NCBI RefSeq assembly: GCF_900103365.1
Contig: NZ_LT629703.1
Span: 5,566,501-5,630,500, forward strand
DNA length: 64,000 nt
Reading direction: 5' to 3'
DNA from: Afipia sp. GAS231
GTDB taxonomy: Bacteria > Pseudomonadota > Alphaproteobacteria > Rhizobiales > Xanthobacteraceae
In this document: piece by piece, positions 1 to 7,928 of the stretch
Position numbering within the stretch: position 1 is the stretch's first letter
Layout of the letters: each line of letters begins with the position of its first letter
Position numbers and translations under genes: made by a program
Notes under the pieces: generated by a model
Database searches by the model: none
Told to the model about the DNA's origin: nothing
The model's input: the letters and a program-made list of their open reading frames with translations, nothing else

Positions 1-2
1 CG

Positions 3-536
3 GTCGGCGATTTCATCGAGGCGCAGCGCTGGATCTTTGTCGAGAACTCCGGTTCGCATCCGCCGCATCCCTATATGAGTTCGTGGCCGTCATGGCCGTT
101 GTTGATGCGGCCGATCTGGTTTCAGTTCGACAAGCTCGCCGACGACCGCTTTCAGGCGATCGCCTTTCTCGGCAATCCGCTGATCCTGTGGCCCGCATTG
201 GTGGCAGTCGGTATCTGCCTGCGAGACTGGATCGCCAAGCGCCGCGCCGATGCGTTTCTGATTCTGGCGTTTTACATCGGTCCATGGCTGGCGTGGGCAA
301 CGCTGCCGCGCACCATTGGCTTCATCTATTACTATTTGCCGTCGGCGACGATTGCGTCGCTGGCGCTGGTCTACGCGTTCACGCAAGGCGAGCGGGCGCC
401 GCCGCGCTGGATGTTGTGGGCCTTCGTCGCGGCGGCAGCGCTCGGCTTCGCGGCGATGCTGCCGATCTCGGTGGCGTCTTTGGGGACGTCGATGGAAACC
501 TATCGCCGCCTGATGATTTTTCAGAGCTGGATCTGA
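3..536 (+). CDS. C-terminal part of a PMT/ArnT-like membrane glycosyltransferase (partial)
   Basis: The reading frame is open from the window edge to a TGA at 534-536, so only the last 177 residues are seen. The stretch HPPHPYMSSWPSWP resembles the conserved HPY-x-S-x-W block of the C-terminal region of protein O-mannosyltransferase (PMT) family enzymes. It is followed by about three hydrophobic membrane segments (around LILWPALVAVGICL, FLILAFYIGPWLAWA and WMLWAFVAAAALGFAAML). Family members transfer a sugar from a polyprenyl phosphate carrier at the membrane. The catalytic N-terminal half lies outside the window, so donor and acceptor cannot be inferred. Family call is fairly sure; substrate unknown. 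Confidence 0.7.
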   Translation, partial: VGDFIEAQRWIFVENSGSHPPHPYMSSWPSWPLLMRPIWFQFDKLADDRFQAIAFLGNPLILWPALVAVGICLRDWIAKRRADAFLILAFYIGPWLAWATLPRTIGFIYYYLPSATIASLALVYAFTQGERAPPRWMLWAFVAAAALGFAAMLPISVASLGTSMETYRRLMIFQSWI

Positions 537-548
537 GGCGAAGCCGCT

Positions 549-902
549 TCAGAACGAGAACCACGGAATCCGGCCCCAATAGATCCGGTGGCGATGGAAG
601 TGCGGCAGATAGATCGGGAACGGCTCCCAATAGGCGTAGCGCCGATAGTGATGACGCGCGTAGCGCCGATGACGCGGCGGTGCCGCTTCGGTTGCAGAAG
701 GCGGTGAGGCGGGCTCGGCGGTCTTCGGCGCGATCGACGGACGCGGCACGCTGGCGGGCGCGTCGGCTTTGCTCGTTGCCGGCGCGGCAGCGGCTGGCGC
801 CGCGGTATCCGTGGGCTTGGCGGCATCTTCGGCGTGGCCGGGAAGTGATGCGCCGATCGCGAGCAGGGCAACGAGCGCGACGCCAATGAGTTGCGATTTC
901 AT
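549..902 (-). CDS. Small secreted His/Arg/Tyr-rich protein
   Basis: The 117-residue product starts with a classical Sec signal peptide (MKSQLIGVALVALLAIGASLPGHA, cleavage likely after residue 24). An Ala/Pro/Thr-rich linker of about 50 residues follows, then a C-terminal tail dense in His, Arg, Tyr and Trp (RRYARHHYRRYAYWEP and a further HRHR block). No enzymatic domain is visible. A G-rich ribosome site (GGGGGACC) precedes the ATG. It lies downstream of the OmpA-domain gene on the same strand, with a hairpin between them. The tail could bind metal or cell-wall polymer, but that is a guess; the family is not recognised. Confidence 0.6.
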   Translation of the reverse strand: MKSQLIGVALVALLAIGASLPGHAEDAAKPTDTAAPAAAAPATSKADAPASVPRPSIAPKTAEPASPPSATEAAPPRHRRYARHHYRRYAYWEPFPIYLPHFHRHRIYWGRIPWFSF

Positions 903-920
903 GTCGGTCCCCCCAATGAA

Positions 921-948
921 ATCCGCCTGCCGGAGCGGGCAGGCGGAT
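921..948 (-). terminator. Hairpin between the OmpA-domain gene and the small secreted protein gene
   Basis: A perfect 11-bp inverted repeat (ATCCGCCTGCC at 921-931 with its complement at 938-948) has a 6-nt loop and lies just after the OmpA-domain gene. Read on the minus strand the stem is followed by a short T-rich run (ATTTCATT), consistent with a weak intrinsic terminator. It also lies just upstream of the next start codon, so partial read-through is possible. Confidence 0.5.
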
Positions 949-961
949 CAACTTCCAGACG

Positions 962-1591
962 TCACTTCGACGCGGTCTTGGTGTCCATGTTGACGACCTG
1001 AACACGGCGGTTGGCCGGGTCCATCGGCGCGTTCGGATCCTTCGGCTGGGTCTTGCCGTAACCGACGGTCACGAGGTTGGCGCCGACGAGGCCGTATTTG
1101 TCGGTCAGGTACTTCTTGATCGTATCGGCGCGGCGCTCAGAGAGGTCCTGGTTATAGGCCTCGCCGCCCATCGCATCGGTATGACCGGCGACCACGAAGG
1201 TCGAACCCTTCAGGCTGGCGTTGGAGAGCGCCTTGCCGAGTTCCTGCACCGACGGCATCGAGTCCTTGCTGATGTCGGCGGAGTTGTAGTCGAAGTGAAT
1301 TTCGAGATCGATCTTCGGCTTGGTCGCGGCGATCTCGGCAATCTCCTGGCGTTCGTCGAGCGAGAGCGACCGGGTCTTGCGGTTGCGCAGCGTATTGACG
1401 AAGCCTGCTTCCTTGGCCTGTGTTGCGGTGTCCTCTTGCGGGCCGGTCGAAAGGCCGCGGGTCAGCGGCTTCGGCTTCAGCGCGCTCAGGATCTGATCGG
1501 CCGACACGGTATCGCCGGCAAAAGCCAGGCCCGCCGTCATCGACAGCGCGGCGCCGATAGTCACGATGGAAAGTCCATTAAGGCGGGTCAT
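962..1591 (-). CDS. OmpA-family periplasmic protein (peptidoglycan-associated domain)
   Basis: The chosen ATG at 1591 follows a good ribosome site (GAGGAA) and starts directly with a signal peptide (MTRLNGLSIVTIGAALSMTA, ending at AFAG); a longer frame to 1651 adds residues without signal character. The product has 209 residues. After a roughly 75-residue linker, the C-terminal half carries the OmpA/MotB peptidoglycan-binding fold: a HFDYNSADI strand, GHTDAMGG, the LSERRAD helix and the NRRVQVV end strand. There is no beta-barrel region, so it is probably periplasmic or attached to the wall, not an outer-membrane porin. It is divergent from the caspase-like gene and has its own CRP-like palindrome upstream. 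Confidence 0.85.
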   Translation of the reverse strand: MTRLNGLSIVTIGAALSMTAGLAFAGDTVSADQILSALKPKPLTRGLSTGPQEDTATQAKEAGFVNTLRNRKTRSLSLDERQEIAEIAATKPKIDLEIHFDYNSADISKDSMPSVQELGKALSNASLKGSTFVVAGHTDAMGGEAYNQDLSERRADTIKKYLTDKYGLVGANLVTVGYGKTQPKDPNAPMDPANRRVQVVNMDTKTASK

Positions 1592-1673
1592 TGTCGGGTT
1601 CCTCACGGTTACGCCAGCATGGCGTGCATGGCGTTTTGATGCTGGGAACATAGGACGGGTTCAAAGCTGGGAA

Positions 1674-1689
1674 TGTGATTTGGATCACG
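1674..1689. promoter_or_regulatory. CRP/FNR-like palindrome upstream of the OmpA-domain gene
   Basis: TGTGATTTGGATCACG fits the CRP-family pattern TGTGA-N6-TCACA with one mismatch. Its centre lies about 90 bp upstream of the OmpA-domain start codon. It is one of two such sites in the 340-bp divergent region 1592-1931, which holds no gene. That a CRP/FNR-family protein binds here is inference from the motif. Confidence 0.5.
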
Positions 1690-1828
1690 CAGGGAAGGTC
1701 CGGCTTTCCGGCGGAGCGAAGTCGCCAAGGTCCTGGCGCTCTTGTCGGGGGCGGCTTTTGCGTCATTCCCCAGATTTTGCGGCCACGTCGCTACGTCCAG
1801 GGATCCGGTTCGAGCCCCAGTTTCTCTG

Positions 1829-1844
1829 TGTGATCTAAATCACG
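1829..1844. promoter_or_regulatory. CRP/FNR-like palindrome upstream of the caspase-like gene
   Basis: TGTGATCTAAATCACG is the second CRP-like site in the divergent region. Its centre lies about 95 bp before the caspase-like start at 1932 (90 bp before the alternative ATG at 1926), mirroring the spacing of the other site to the OmpA-domain gene. The core GTGAT-N4-ATCAC is fully symmetric. Confidence 0.5.
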
Positions 1845-1931
1845 GTAACAACCCCTGTCCCGGGATCACACTGCCCCATCGGATGAGGACCTCGGGCGAA
1901 GCCCCGATGGTCAGGCAAGGGGAGAATGAAC

Positions 1932-3344
1932 ATGCGCTTCCTGATCGCGGCACTCTCGGCAGCAACACTTCTCGTCAGCGCCAATGCGGCCATGGCCGAC
2001 AAGCGCGTGGCTTTCGTGGTCGGCAACGGCGCCTACAAGAACGTGGCGGCGCTGCCCAATCCGGCGGTCGACGCCAAATCGATGGCCAAGCTGTTGCGCA
2101 ATGTCGGTTTCGACGTCGTGGAAGGTTCCAACCTCACCCGCGACAAGATGACGGAGAAGCTTTTGGATTTCGGCAAGAAGGCGGAAGGCGCCGACGTCGC
2201 GCTGTTCTTCTATGCCGGCCACGGCATCGCGGTGAACGGCACCAACTATCTGCTGCCGGTCGATGCCGACTTAAAATCCGAAATGGACGTCAAGCTCGGC
2301 GCCGCCATCAATGTCGACCTCACGCTCGAACAGACCATGAGCGATGCCAAGGTCAAGCTGGTGTTCCTCGATGCCTGCCGCGACAATCCCTTCGCTGCCA
2401 AGATCCGTTCCGCCAAGGCGACCCGCAGCGTCAGCGTCGCCAGCGGCCTTGCGGAAATGAAATCCGGCGAAGGCACGCTGATCGCGTTCGCCACCGGCCC
2501 CGGACAAACCGCGCTCGACGGCGAGGCCGGCACCAACAGCCCGTTCACCCGCGCCCTGATGGCCAACATCGCTTCCCCCGGCGTCGAGATCCAGCAGGCG
2601 ATGACCAAGGTCCGCGCCCAGGTCAACGAGGAGACCAGCAAGAACCAGCTGCCCTGGGGTCACACCAACCTGATCGGCTCGGTCTATCTGAACCCCGTCG
2701 CCAGCGGCAGCGCGGTTGAGGCCGTCAACACGCCGGTGGCCGCCGCCGGTCCCGCCTCCGAAGTCGAACTCGAATTCTGGCGGTCGATCAAGGACTCCAA
2801 CAAGCCGGAAGAACTCAACGCCTATCTCACCAACTATCCGAACGGCACCTTCAAGCCGATCGCGCTGGCCCGGATCGCCTCGCTGCAGGACGGCCCCTCG
2901 ACCGTTACCCGTAACCTGACCACGGGCGTCGGCGTCGACCCCTCGACCTTCTCGGACGAAGCCAGCCAGACCACCGAGGACCAACTCGGCCTCGATCGCA
3001 GCCAGCGTCGCGACGTGCAGCGCCGCCTGACCAGCCTCGGCTTCGACACCAAGGTTTCCGGCAAGTTCGACGACAACACCCGCGCCGTGATCACCCGCTG
3101 GCAGGCCGCCCGCGGCTATCCGAAGAGCGGTTACCTCAACGCGCTGCAGCACAAGGCGCTGCAGTCCGAAATCCTGGCGACCCGCGTGGCGTCCGCTTCC
3201 AGCGACGACGCCGACGACGAGTCGGTGCGTTCGTCCCGCCGTCACGGCGGTGGCGGAGGCGGCAGCCGTCATTATCACCGCGGCGGCGGTGGCGGCCCCG
3301 GCGCCTTCTTCGGCGGCATGATGGGCGGATTGTTCCGGCGCTGA
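1932..3344 (+). CDS. Secreted caspase-like (peptidase C14 p20) protein with peptidoglycan-binding domain
   Basis: The ATG at 1932 is preferred because the AAGGGGAGA ribosome site is then properly spaced; an in-frame ATG at 1926 adds two residues. The 470-residue product has a signal peptide (RFLIAALSAATLLVSANAAMA). A caspase/metacaspase-like p20 domain follows at about 23-240, with the catalytic histidine in FFYAGHGI (H97) and the cysteine in FLDACRDNPF (C149). A peptidoglycan_binding_1-type domain is visible near residues 352-415 (RDVQRRLTSLGFDTKVSGKF). The tail is Gly/His/Arg-rich. The fold predicts a periplasmic cysteine protease anchored to the wall; substrate unknown. It is divergent from the OmpA-domain gene and followed by a strong terminator. 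Confidence 0.85.
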   Translation: MRFLIAALSAATLLVSANAAMADKRVAFVVGNGAYKNVAALPNPAVDAKSMAKLLRNVGFDVVEGSNLTRDKMTEKLLDFGKKAEGADVALFFYAGHGIAVNGTNYLLPVDADLKSEMDVKLGAAINVDLTLEQTMSDAKVKLVFLDACRDNPFAAKIRSAKATRSVSVASGLAEMKSGEGTLIAFATGPGQTALDGEAGTNSPFTRALMANIASPGVEIQQAMTKVRAQVNEETSKNQLPWGHTNLIGSVYLNPVASGSAVEAVNTPVAAAGPASEVELEFWRSIKDSNKPEELNAYLTNYPNGTFKPIALARIASLQDGPSTVTRNLTTGVGVDPSTFSDEASQTTEDQLGLDRSQRRDVQRRLTSLGFDTKVSGKFDDNTRAVITRWQAARGYPKSGYLNALQHKALQSEILATRVASASSDDADDESVRSSRRHGGGGGGSRHYHRGGGGGPGAFFGGMMGGLFRR

Positions 3345-3380
3345 GCACCAAACCTCTGACGGACAAAAGGCGGACAGACA

Positions 3381-3405
3381 AAAGGCGGCTTGTGGGCCGC
3401 CTTTT
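3381..3405 (+). terminator. Rho-independent terminator after the caspase-like gene
   Basis: AAAGGCGGC (3381-3389) pairs perfectly with GCCGCCTTT (3396-3404) across a 6-nt loop, followed by T and CC. The 9-bp GC-rich stem with an A-tract and T-tract is a typical intrinsic terminator 36 bp after the stop codon. Confidence 0.85.
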
Positions 3406-3430
3406 CCATTCAGGTTACGAAGCGGTCTCA

Positions 3431-3874
3431 ATGCCGTCGCGCCAGCGCCGATCTGCGGACAACAAATTGGCCAGATGGCGACTTACCAAGGCAACTCACG
3501 AAGAAAATCCAAGAAAAAATTCGAGCAATAAATCGTTCAAGACCAGCGAGACGGGCGGGCGGGTGTTTCAGTCGGTAAAGCGTCAGCGTGAATATCAGGG
3601 CTATCGTCCCAGCACACCGGAACCGGAAAGTTCCGGAAGCTCGATACCGATCCTGATTGGTGCGGCCATGATAGCGGCGGCCATCCTGCTGTCGACGCTG
3701 ATCAATGCGCTCGGCAGCCGCTATGTCGGCGTCGAAAGCCCCACCGAGGAGACCGCCTGGCTGGTCGATCGACTCACCGGCAGCGTCTATCGGTGCCAGG
3801 CGACGGAACGGGGTAAGGCCTCCTGCGACGCCACGGTCGCGACCGGCAGTATTGCGGAGCGGGCCAAGCATTGA
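3431..3874 (+). CDS. Small single-pass membrane protein of unknown function
   Basis: The 147-residue product has a basic, Ser/Lys/Arg-rich N-terminal half, one clear membrane segment (IPILIGAAMIAAAILLSTLI, roughly residues 75-95) and a C-terminal region with two cysteines (YRCQ and SCDAT). The start is uncertain: the frame also runs back into the terminator, and an internal GTG at 3562 is possible. I do not recognise the family. Its identity as a gene rests on the membrane segment and the hydrophilic flanks; the opposite strand also has an open frame here that lacks protein-like features. Confidence 0.5.
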   Translation: MPSRQRRSADNKLARWRLTKATHEENPRKNSSNKSFKTSETGGRVFQSVKRQREYQGYRPSTPEPESSGSSIPILIGAAMIAAAILLSTLINALGSRYVGVESPTEETAWLVDRLTGSVYRCQATERGKASCDATVATGSIAERAKH

Positions 3875-3955
3875 GGTGCAAGCATTGAGGTGAGGGGCAG
3901 GCGATGCCTGTTTCCCGACTTCTCACGCGCGCGAATCCGACTACATTGCGGCGCG

Positions 3956-5137
3956 ATGCCCCGCAAGACCGATCCCCATCCTTTGAGCAAAGCCGAGGCC
4001 CGGCAAATCTGGCTCCGCGCCCAGCGGCTCGATACATCAGTGCCGTTCGGCGACGGGCCGCAGGCGACCGCGGCCGCGGTCGAGCATCTCGGTTATGTGC
4101 AGATCGACACCATCAACGTGATCGAACGCTGCCACCACCACATTCTCTACAGTCGCATCCCCGCATATAGCCGCGCGGACCTGCGCGCGGCCCAGAGCGC
4201 CGACAAGAGCGTGTTCGAATACTGGACGCATGCGCTGTCCTACGTGCCGGCAAAGGATTTCCGCTTCTTCGTACCGCTGATGAAGCTGCACAAGCGCGAA
4301 GGCCACCGCTGGTTCGCTTCCGTCAAGCCCGAAGACACCCGCAAAGTGATGCGGCTGCTGCAGCGCGAGGGAGCGCTCACCATCCGCGACATCGAGGACG
4401 ACGTGCTGACGGAGAAGGAGCACCTGTGGCAGAGCCGCAAGCCGTCGAAGCGGGCGCTGCAACTGGCCTTCTACACCGGTGAGGTGACGATCTCCGAGCG
4501 CACCGGCATGCTCAAGACCTATGAACTGACGGCGCGGCATTTCGGCTGGGAAAAATCGCCGAAGCCGGCAACGTCTGCGGAGATCACGGCCTACCTGCTC
4601 GACCGCGCGCTGCGTTCACAGGGGCTCGTCAGCCTGGATTCGATCTGCCATCTCGATGCTCCCAGCAAGGCCGCGATCCGTCGCCTGATCGAGGCACGAG
4701 TGCGGCGCAAGGAATTGGCGCCGGTAGCACTGGAAGGTGCCGGCAAGCAGGAACACTGGGCGCGATCCGAGGTGCTGGAGCCGGACGCGGCGGCATCGGC
4801 AGGCGAGGGCGACGCCGGTCTCGTGCATATCCTGTCGCCGTTCGATCCCCTGATCATCCAGCGCAAGCGCACCGAACTGTTCTTCGGCTATGGCCACCGG
4901 TTCGAGGCCTATGTGCCGAAGCAGAAGCGTGTGTTCGGCTACTTCGCACTGCCGGTGCTGGTCGGCGACGACATCGTCGCCGCCATCGATCTCAAGGCCG
5001 ACCGCCAGAACCGTAAATTGCTGATGCAGAAATGGACCTGGGTCGGCAAGGGCGCCGCGCGCGGTGGTGCCAAGCTTTACAAGCGCCGCATCGAGGAAGA
5101 ACTGGATCGCTTTGAGCGGTTTCAATTGGCGGAGTAA
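3956..5137 (+). CDS. ycaQ: YcaQ/AlkX-type winged-helix DNA glycosylase
   Basis: The ATG at 3956 is the start of recognisable family sequence (393 residues; the frame extends 22 codons upstream without family character). YcaQ proteins (COG3214) are winged-helix DNA glycosylases. The AlkX/YcaQ branch repairs interstrand crosslinks using a Q-aliphatic-D motif, whereas the AlkZ branch uses Q-aliphatic-Q. Here the motif is QID at 49-51 (GYVQIDTINVIERCHHH), so the AlkX-like class fits. Other family marks are EYWTHALSYVP and the C-terminal SPFDPLIIQRKRTELFFGY block. It stands alone between the small membrane protein gene and the MFS gene. Confidence 0.8.
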   Translation: MPRKTDPHPLSKAEARQIWLRAQRLDTSVPFGDGPQATAAAVEHLGYVQIDTINVIERCHHHILYSRIPAYSRADLRAAQSADKSVFEYWTHALSYVPAKDFRFFVPLMKLHKREGHRWFASVKPEDTRKVMRLLQREGALTIRDIEDDVLTEKEHLWQSRKPSKRALQLAFYTGEVTISERTGMLKTYELTARHFGWEKSPKPATSAEITAYLLDRALRSQGLVSLDSICHLDAPSKAAIRRLIEARVRRKELAPVALEGAGKQEHWARSEVLEPDAAASAGEGDAGLVHILSPFDPLIIQRKRTELFFGYGHRFEAYVPKQKRVFGYFALPVLVGDDIVAAIDLKADRQNRKLLMQKWTWVGKGAARGGAKLYKRRIEEELDRFERFQLAE

Positions 5138-5278
5138 GTATCCGCGCGCGTAGTTCTACGGAAAAGGCCAGCCCCTCACCAACGGCATGCCCGTGTTACG
5201 CCAGCGCGGGCATTCGCCGTTGCCAGATGCGAAAGCACTCGGTAATCCCTGAGGCACAAGAAACCTCGGGGGAAACCA

Positions 5279-6610
5279 ATGAGCCAGTCCAGTACGCTTG
5301 CCACCACGCCTGCGAAGAGCGAGATCGAGACTTCAACCATCCGCGTCATTTCGTGGCGGTTGATACCGTTCCTGGTGCTGGCCTACTTCTTTTCCTATCT
5401 CGACCGCGTCAATCTCGGCTTCGCCGCGTTGACGATGAACGCCGAGCTGAAATTCACGCCGCTGATCTTCGCCTGGGGCGCCGGCATCTTCTTCATCGGC
5501 TATTTCATTTTCGAGGTGCCGAGCAATCTCGCGCTGGAAAGATTCGGCGCCAGCCGCTGGATCGCCCGCATCATGGTGACCTGGGGCATCATTTCGGCGG
5601 CGATGGCACTGGTGAGCGGCGAGTTGAGCTTTTACGTGCTGCGCTTCCTGCTCGGCGTTGCCGAAGCCGGCTTCTTTCCCGGCATCATCCTCTATCTGAC
5701 CTATTGGTATCCGGCGGAATATCGCGCGCGGTTTCTCGCCGCATTTGCGATTGCCGTGCCGGTGTCGACCGTGATCGGCGCGCCGATCTCCGGCCTGTTG
5801 CTCGGGCTCGACGGCGCCATGGGACTGAAGGGCTGGCAGTGGCTGTTCATCATCGAGGGCGTGCCCTCGATGCTGCTCGGCATCGTCACCTGGTTCTATC
5901 TCACCGACAGGCCGGAGAAGGCGAGTTGGCTGACAGCCGAACAGAAGGCATGGCTGGCGGCAAAGCTGCAGGCCGAGATCGCGACCAAGCAGGCAGTGAA
6001 GCATCTGTCGCTCGGGCAGGCGTTGTCATCGCCGAAGGTCATCATGCTGAGCCTGGTCTATTTCGGTTTCGTCGGCGCGCTGTACGGCATGCAGTTCTGG
6101 CTGCCGCAGATCGTGAAGGCGTTTGGCCTCACCAATGCCCAGACCGGTTTCGTCACGGCGATACCTTTCCTGTTCGGCACCATCGCGATGATCCTGTGGG
6201 CGCGTCACTCCGATGCTACGCGCGAGCGCGTCGCGCATGTCGGCGGACCGCTGCTCCTGACGGCGGCGGCACTCGCCATCTCCAGCTACATCACCGATCC
6301 CACCACGACCATGATCATGCTGACGATTGCGGCGATCGGCGTGTTCTGCACCTTCGCGGTGTTCTGGACGCTGCCGACGGCGTGGTTGTCCGGCACCGCA
6401 GCGGCCGGCGCGATCGCGCTGATCAATTCGATCGGCAATCTTGCGGGCTTCGGAGGGCCGTATCTGATCGGCTGGGTCAAGGACGCCACCGGGAGCACGT
6501 CGACCGGTTTGTTGGTGCTGTCGCTGTTGCCGCTCGCGGCCGGCCTGCTGGTGTTCCTCGGCGGGCACGACACCAAGACCGAATTCGCCGCGGCAGGTCA
6601 GGCGAAGTAG
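5279..6610 (+). CDS. MFS transporter, anion:cation symporter (ACS) family
   Basis: The 443-residue product has about 12 hydrophobic segments. It carries the ACS-family signature YLDRVNLGFAAL in the first helix (residues 40-51) and FFIGYFIFEVPSNL in the second (71-84). The relatives that share this pattern import organic anions such as tartrate, phthalate, glucarate or 4-hydroxyphenylacetate with protons. No catabolic gene is adjacent, so the substrate cannot be named. A ribosome site (GGGGGAAACC) supports the ATG at 5279. A hairpin lies at about 5181-5221 upstream, pairing AACGGC and GCCCG with their complements, possibly ending transcription of ycaQ. Confidence 0.85.
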   Translation: MSQSSTLATTPAKSEIETSTIRVISWRLIPFLVLAYFFSYLDRVNLGFAALTMNAELKFTPLIFAWGAGIFFIGYFIFEVPSNLALERFGASRWIARIMVTWGIISAAMALVSGELSFYVLRFLLGVAEAGFFPGIILYLTYWYPAEYRARFLAAFAIAVPVSTVIGAPISGLLLGLDGAMGLKGWQWLFIIEGVPSMLLGIVTWFYLTDRPEKASWLTAEQKAWLAAKLQAEIATKQAVKHLSLGQALSSPKVIMLSLVYFGFVGALYGMQFWLPQIVKAFGLTNAQTGFVTAIPFLFGTIAMILWARHSDATRERVAHVGGPLLLTAAALAISSYITDPTTTMIMLTIAAIGVFCTFAVFWTLPTAWLSGTAAAGAIALINSIGNLAGFGGPYLIGWVKDATGSTSTGLLVLSLLPLAAGLLVFLGGHDTKTEFAAAGQAK

Positions 6611-6623
6611 CGACTCTCTATCC

Positions 6624-6649
6624 GTCGTTCCCGCGTTCGCGGGGACGAC
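6624..6649. repeat. Small palindrome after the MFS gene (half-element of a dispersed repeat)
   Basis: GTCGTTCCCGC (6624-6634) faces GCGGGGACGAC (6639-6649) with one mismatch and a 4-nt loop. The CCCGC-ttcg-GCGGG core matches the right-hand palindrome of the ~100-bp composite repeats at 30527, 32470 and 35560. Located 13 bp after the MFS stop, it could also slow transcription. Confidence 0.55.
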
Positions 6650-6729
6650 AGGGAGGGTGCGGGGGACGTCGATACAGGAAAAAGAGGGAACCACCCCTTA
6701 ACCCAATTCCTCATCACGAACACATGATC

Positions 6730-6755
6730 ACTGACGAATATTGACAATCGTCAGT
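6730..6755. promoter_or_regulatory. Perfect inverted repeat upstream of the RND efflux operon; candidate TetR operator
   Basis: ACTGACGA (6730-6737) and TCGTCAGT (6748-6755) are perfect complements around a 10-bp spacer. The spacer contains TTGACA at 6741-6746, which could serve as a -35 element, though no convincing -10 follows. It lies 43 bp before the efflux adaptor start, in an AT-rich stretch. The TetR-family gene at the end of the operon is the obvious candidate to bind it; this is inference. Confidence 0.5.
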
Positions 6756-6797
6756 TAGTATTCGACACTCTTCATCAGATCCGCGATGGAGAGTCCG

Positions 6798-7904
6798 ATG
6801 TTCGCCCGTTCGATTTTTTCTAGCTATTACAAGCTCTTGACCGGTGCAGCGCTGGCGCTGGCGGTAGTTGCGCTGACCGGCTGCAATGAAAAGGCGGCCG
6901 AGGTGGCGGCTCCCGGGCGTCCGGTTCTGGTCGCGACCGTGCATTACGAGGCGGAGACGCCCGAGCGCAGTTTCGTCGGCACCATCAAGCCCCGGATCGA
7001 GACCGACATGGGCTTTCGGGTCCCCGGCAAGGTCGCAAAGCGCCTGGTCGAGGTCGGCCAGACCGTCGATGTCGGCCAGCCGCTCGCCACCCTCGACGAG
7101 GTCGATCTGAAGCTGCAGGCCGAGCAGGCCGTGGCCGAATTCACCGCCGCCACCGGCGTGCTGGCGCAGGCCGGCGCCGCCGAACAGCGCGCCAAGGATC
7201 TGCGCGCCAAGGGCTGGACCACCGATGCGCAGATGGATACGAGCCGCGCCGCCGCCGATGAGGCCCGCGCGCGCCTCGACCGTGCCGAGCGCTCCGTCGA
7301 ACTGACGAAGAACTCGCTGTCGTATGCAACGCTGGTCGCCGATACCCGCGGCGTCGTCACCGCGACTCTCGTCGATCCCGGCCAGGTCGTAGGCTCCGGC
7401 CAGACCGCGATCCGCGTCGCGCGCTTTGCAGAAAAGGAAGCCGTGGTCGCAATTCCCGAAACGCTGGTCGGCCGCGCCAAGGATGGCACTGCCACTGTGA
7501 CGCTGTGGTCGGACGCAGACAAGAAATACGCGGCGAAGCTGCGCGAGGTCGCACCCTCGGCCGATCCGGCGACGCGGACTTTTCTCGCCAAATTCTCGCT
7601 GCCGGAAGCCGGCGACAAAGTCTCGCTCGGCATGACCGCGACGCTGACCCTTTCAGATCCCGCCACCGAACGCGTCGCAAGGCTGCCGCTGTCGGCGCTG
7701 TTCAGCCAGGGCAGCGAGCCCTCGCTCTACATCGTCGGCGATTCCGGCGAAGTGGTGCTGAAGCCGGTCACCGTGAAATCTTATGAAAGCAATTCCGTCG
7801 TCATCACCGGCGGCGTCCCTGAAGGCGCCAAGGTCGTGGCGCTCGGCGTGCAAAAGCTCGATCCGGCCCAGAAGGTCCGGGTTGTTTCGTCGCTGTCGTT
7901 CTAA
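6798..7904 (+). CDS. RND efflux periplasmic adaptor lipoprotein (membrane fusion protein)
   Basis: The ATG at 6798 is chosen over the one at 6786 because GGAGAG then lies 5-7 nt upstream. The 368-residue product has a lipoprotein signal ending in the lipobox LTGC with Cys at residue 29. It then shows the MFP/HlyD order: a barrel-sandwich half (IETDMGFRVPGKVAKRLVEVG), an Ala/Gln/Glu-rich coiled-coil hairpin at about 95-165, the second lipoyl half (SYATLVADTRGVVTATLVDPGQVV) and a beta-barrel region. It links the inner-membrane pump encoded next (24-nt gap) to an outer-membrane channel. No TolC-type gene lies in this window, so an unlinked channel is expected. Confidence 0.9.
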   Translation: MFARSIFSSYYKLLTGAALALAVVALTGCNEKAAEVAAPGRPVLVATVHYEAETPERSFVGTIKPRIETDMGFRVPGKVAKRLVEVGQTVDVGQPLATLDEVDLKLQAEQAVAEFTAATGVLAQAGAAEQRAKDLRAKGWTTDAQMDTSRAAADEARARLDRAERSVELTKNSLSYATLVADTRGVVTATLVDPGQVVGSGQTAIRVARFAEKEAVVAIPETLVGRAKDGTATVTLWSDADKKYAAKLREVAPSADPATRTFLAKFSLPEAGDKVSLGMTATLTLSDPATERVARLPLSALFSQGSEPSLYIVGDSGEVVLKPVTVKSYESNSVVITGGVPEGAKVVALGVQKLDPAQKVRVVSSLSF

Positions 7905-7928
7905 GCCTGCCTATCATTGGAGAGTGAC

